A stretch of 64,000 nt of DNA, taken from the NCBI GenBank assembly GCA_030549335.1, contig CM060191.1:5957001-6021000 (forward strand), given 5' to 3'. Shown here piece by piece: positions 62,362 through 64,000 of the stretch; position 1 is the stretch's first letter; every line of letters starts with the position of its first letter. A program made the translations under genes and the position numbers. This DNA is from Pontederia crassipes. Lineage: Eukaryota; Streptophyta; Magnoliopsida; Commelinales; Pontederiaceae. Under the pieces are notes generated by a model. It saw nothing but the letters and a program-made list of their open reading frames with translations, had not been told where the DNA came from and made no database searches.

Positions 62362-63480
62362 GACTTGAAGTTGACTTCAAAGTTTTTATTATCATAAGTT
62401 TTATTTCGTAAATTTTATATGTTGATGATAATGAATCACAAAAATTGATTAATGTATAAGTGTCGAAAAAGCTTTAAATGTAATATAGAGAATTATGATT
62501 GTAGTTCACGATAATATCATAATTTTCTCTTCAAGAGAAATAATTTAGACCGAAAAAATTCAAGACTTAGAGCAAAAAAATTCATCAATCTTAGGTAATC
62601 ATCGGCCAAGGTTTTGCTATCGTTCGAGATGAAGACGAAAAGATGAATTTTTTATGTGCTAATGGACCAAGTTGAGTCTCGAAATAATGTAACTAATGAA
62701 AAAAGTTAAAAATATTTGACTGTTAATGAGTCATGATTAGCGAATAATAGATCTTAGTTTTTCATCTTATGCTTTGGTCGCAATAAATTATATGAATGTT
62801 CATTGTCAAAAATTGTAAATGCATTAAAGGTAGTCACATACCTTGAAAATCAAGTTTAACTATCACATTGATATGATTAATCTTAGTTTTTTAAAGAATC
62901 GTTGTGAACAAGATTTTTTCGAAAATTTGGAAGGCAAAATCACTAATTCTAGATAAGGGTTAGTCGATCCACCTCGTATGTAGCTGTCCATTGTCTACCG
63001 TGATCGAGTGATGGACATCTTTAATACACTTTTTTTGTTGCTAGTCTCCAGTGTTTGAAGATATCTGAGAAGCGATACCAATTACTCAACCTGCGTGAAT
63101 TAGTTAATCTTTTATTTCTTAACTTGCTTTGAACTATCTTTGTGCAAATCAGATTTTGATTTGAAATAATTGTTTTTTATATTATCTCTTTTTGTTTTTT
63201 TTTTTTTGTTCTTAAATTAACTATCAATGCATCCTCACCTTTTAGTAGCATATGACTCTGTAGTTAAAATTTGTTAGGATCAACGACATTAGGGCAACTG
63301 ACCAAAGGACAACATCGACGATTGAAAATTTTCAATGATCACTTGTGAAAGTAGGCAAATGAAATATGACAAATAAATTTCAATAAACGCCATCCAATTT
63401 TGACCACTTTTCCAACTTTAACCTTCTAATGTCACTTTGTAATTAGATCATCTTTCATTTTTTGTGATGTCAACATGACA
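59736..63480. other. AT-rich intergenic region, no gene recognised
   Basis: Low-complexity spacer with (TA)n at 61739-61764 and 62309-62360. Frames at 59936-60121 (minus), 60144-60359 and 61570-61773 are open but have no known domain. GC content is very low throughout. Confidence 0.5.
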
Positions 63481-63489
63481 TCTACGTAA

Positions 63490-64000
63490 CGATTTTCTCT
63501 TTTCTTCATAAAAAGAGGGGGGGCTTTCCTTGCGCCTGGATGGGGCCGTCACCCCCCCCCCCCCCTTCCTTTGTGCGCTAGTGTAGGGAAAAAGGAGGAT
63601 CACACCGTCACCCCCTCGTCAACCTGTCACCTCCGGTGCGAAGGGGGGCGATGGTCCCCCTTTTCTTGCACTGGCACACTCAAGGAAAGGTGCAGGAGTA
63701 GGGAAAAGAGGAGGCTATAGATGCCCTTCATGACATGCAAGTCGGAGGTCGTAATGACCCTCCTCTTTTCCTGCATCGGTGTGTGCAAGGAAGGGGGTGT
63801 GTCGCCCCCTCCTCTACGACCTAGCATCCCCTCCTCTGCGACTTTTCACATCCCCTCCCTGCCCCGCCCCCTTTGTTGGTGTAGGGAATAGTGGGGAGGG
63901 GGCGACGCCACCCCCTCCCCCCCTCAAGGAGCATCGCATCTCATGGCGACGAGTTGGCTATCGAGGGGGTGACACCCCATTTTATATTTTTAAATAACAT
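63490..64000. mobile_element. GC-rich element related to the one at 40132, cut by the window end
   Basis: G- and C-run-rich sequence (a C13 run near 63552, GGGGGCGAC, CCCCCTCC words) with inverted motifs like those in the core of the element at 40132-41007. The preceding AT-rich flank from about 63390 (CCATCCAATTTT..., TCCAACTTT, GTCACTTTGTAAT) faintly resembles that element's terminal repeat. The right end lies outside the window. Confidence 0.5.

Overview
The window is nuclear DNA of a flowering plant. Spliced genes with GT-AG introns sit in very AT-rich spacer full of microsatellites and mobile-element remains. The strongly GC-biased codons of the MYB gene and of the first invertase exon, and the RTE/Au-type retroposons, point to a monocot (possibly banana-, ginger-, palm- or pineapple-like). 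This placement is an inference.

Four host genes can be built exon by exon with consistent phases. (1) 2852-12658 (+): an ECHIDNA/TVP23-type trans-Golgi protein, six exons, 183 aa, whose fourth intron has grown to about 7.6 kb by insertions. (2) 36155-37262 (+): an R2R3-MYB factor of subgroup 20, three exons, 304 aa. (3) 44434-48377 (+): a GH100 alkaline/neutral invertase with a probable organelle presequence, six exons, 640 aa. (4) 53932-49253 (-): a LACS1-type long-chain acyl-CoA synthetase, 19 exons, 660 aa, convergent with the invertase and ending about 0.9 kb from it.

The ECHIDNA intron holds, in order, a non-autonomous hAT element with an 8-bp target duplication, a decayed L1-type LINE carrying an Au-type SINE and a second small polyA insertion, and a 5'-truncated RTE-type LINE. 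The RTE LINE and the SINE copies share the same 3' tail ending in (TTG)n, so a SINE and its likely mobilising LINE lie side by side. Intron 5 has another SINE copy and 33.2 kb a 64-bp RTE tail copy, each with clear target duplications.

From 20965 to 30893 lies one long Ty3/gypsy chromovirus (Tekay-like) with two LTRs of about 2.2 kb, TAATG target duplications and broken coding regions. Each LTR carries a cluster of CGGTCGACCG palindromes.

The remaining spacer (13-21, 31-36, 37-44 and 54-64 kb) holds small inverted-repeat elements. They include a 0.4-kb foldback, a 0.88-kb element with a GC-rich array of hairpins, a 0.59-kb Tourist-like MITE with a TAA duplication, and several with weaker ends. 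Long simple repeats also occur: (TTA)n, (TC)48, C33 and many (TA)n. No CRISPR array, bacterial operon, tRNA or rRNA gene was seen. I found no convincing new multigene system; the interest lies in the mobile elements.
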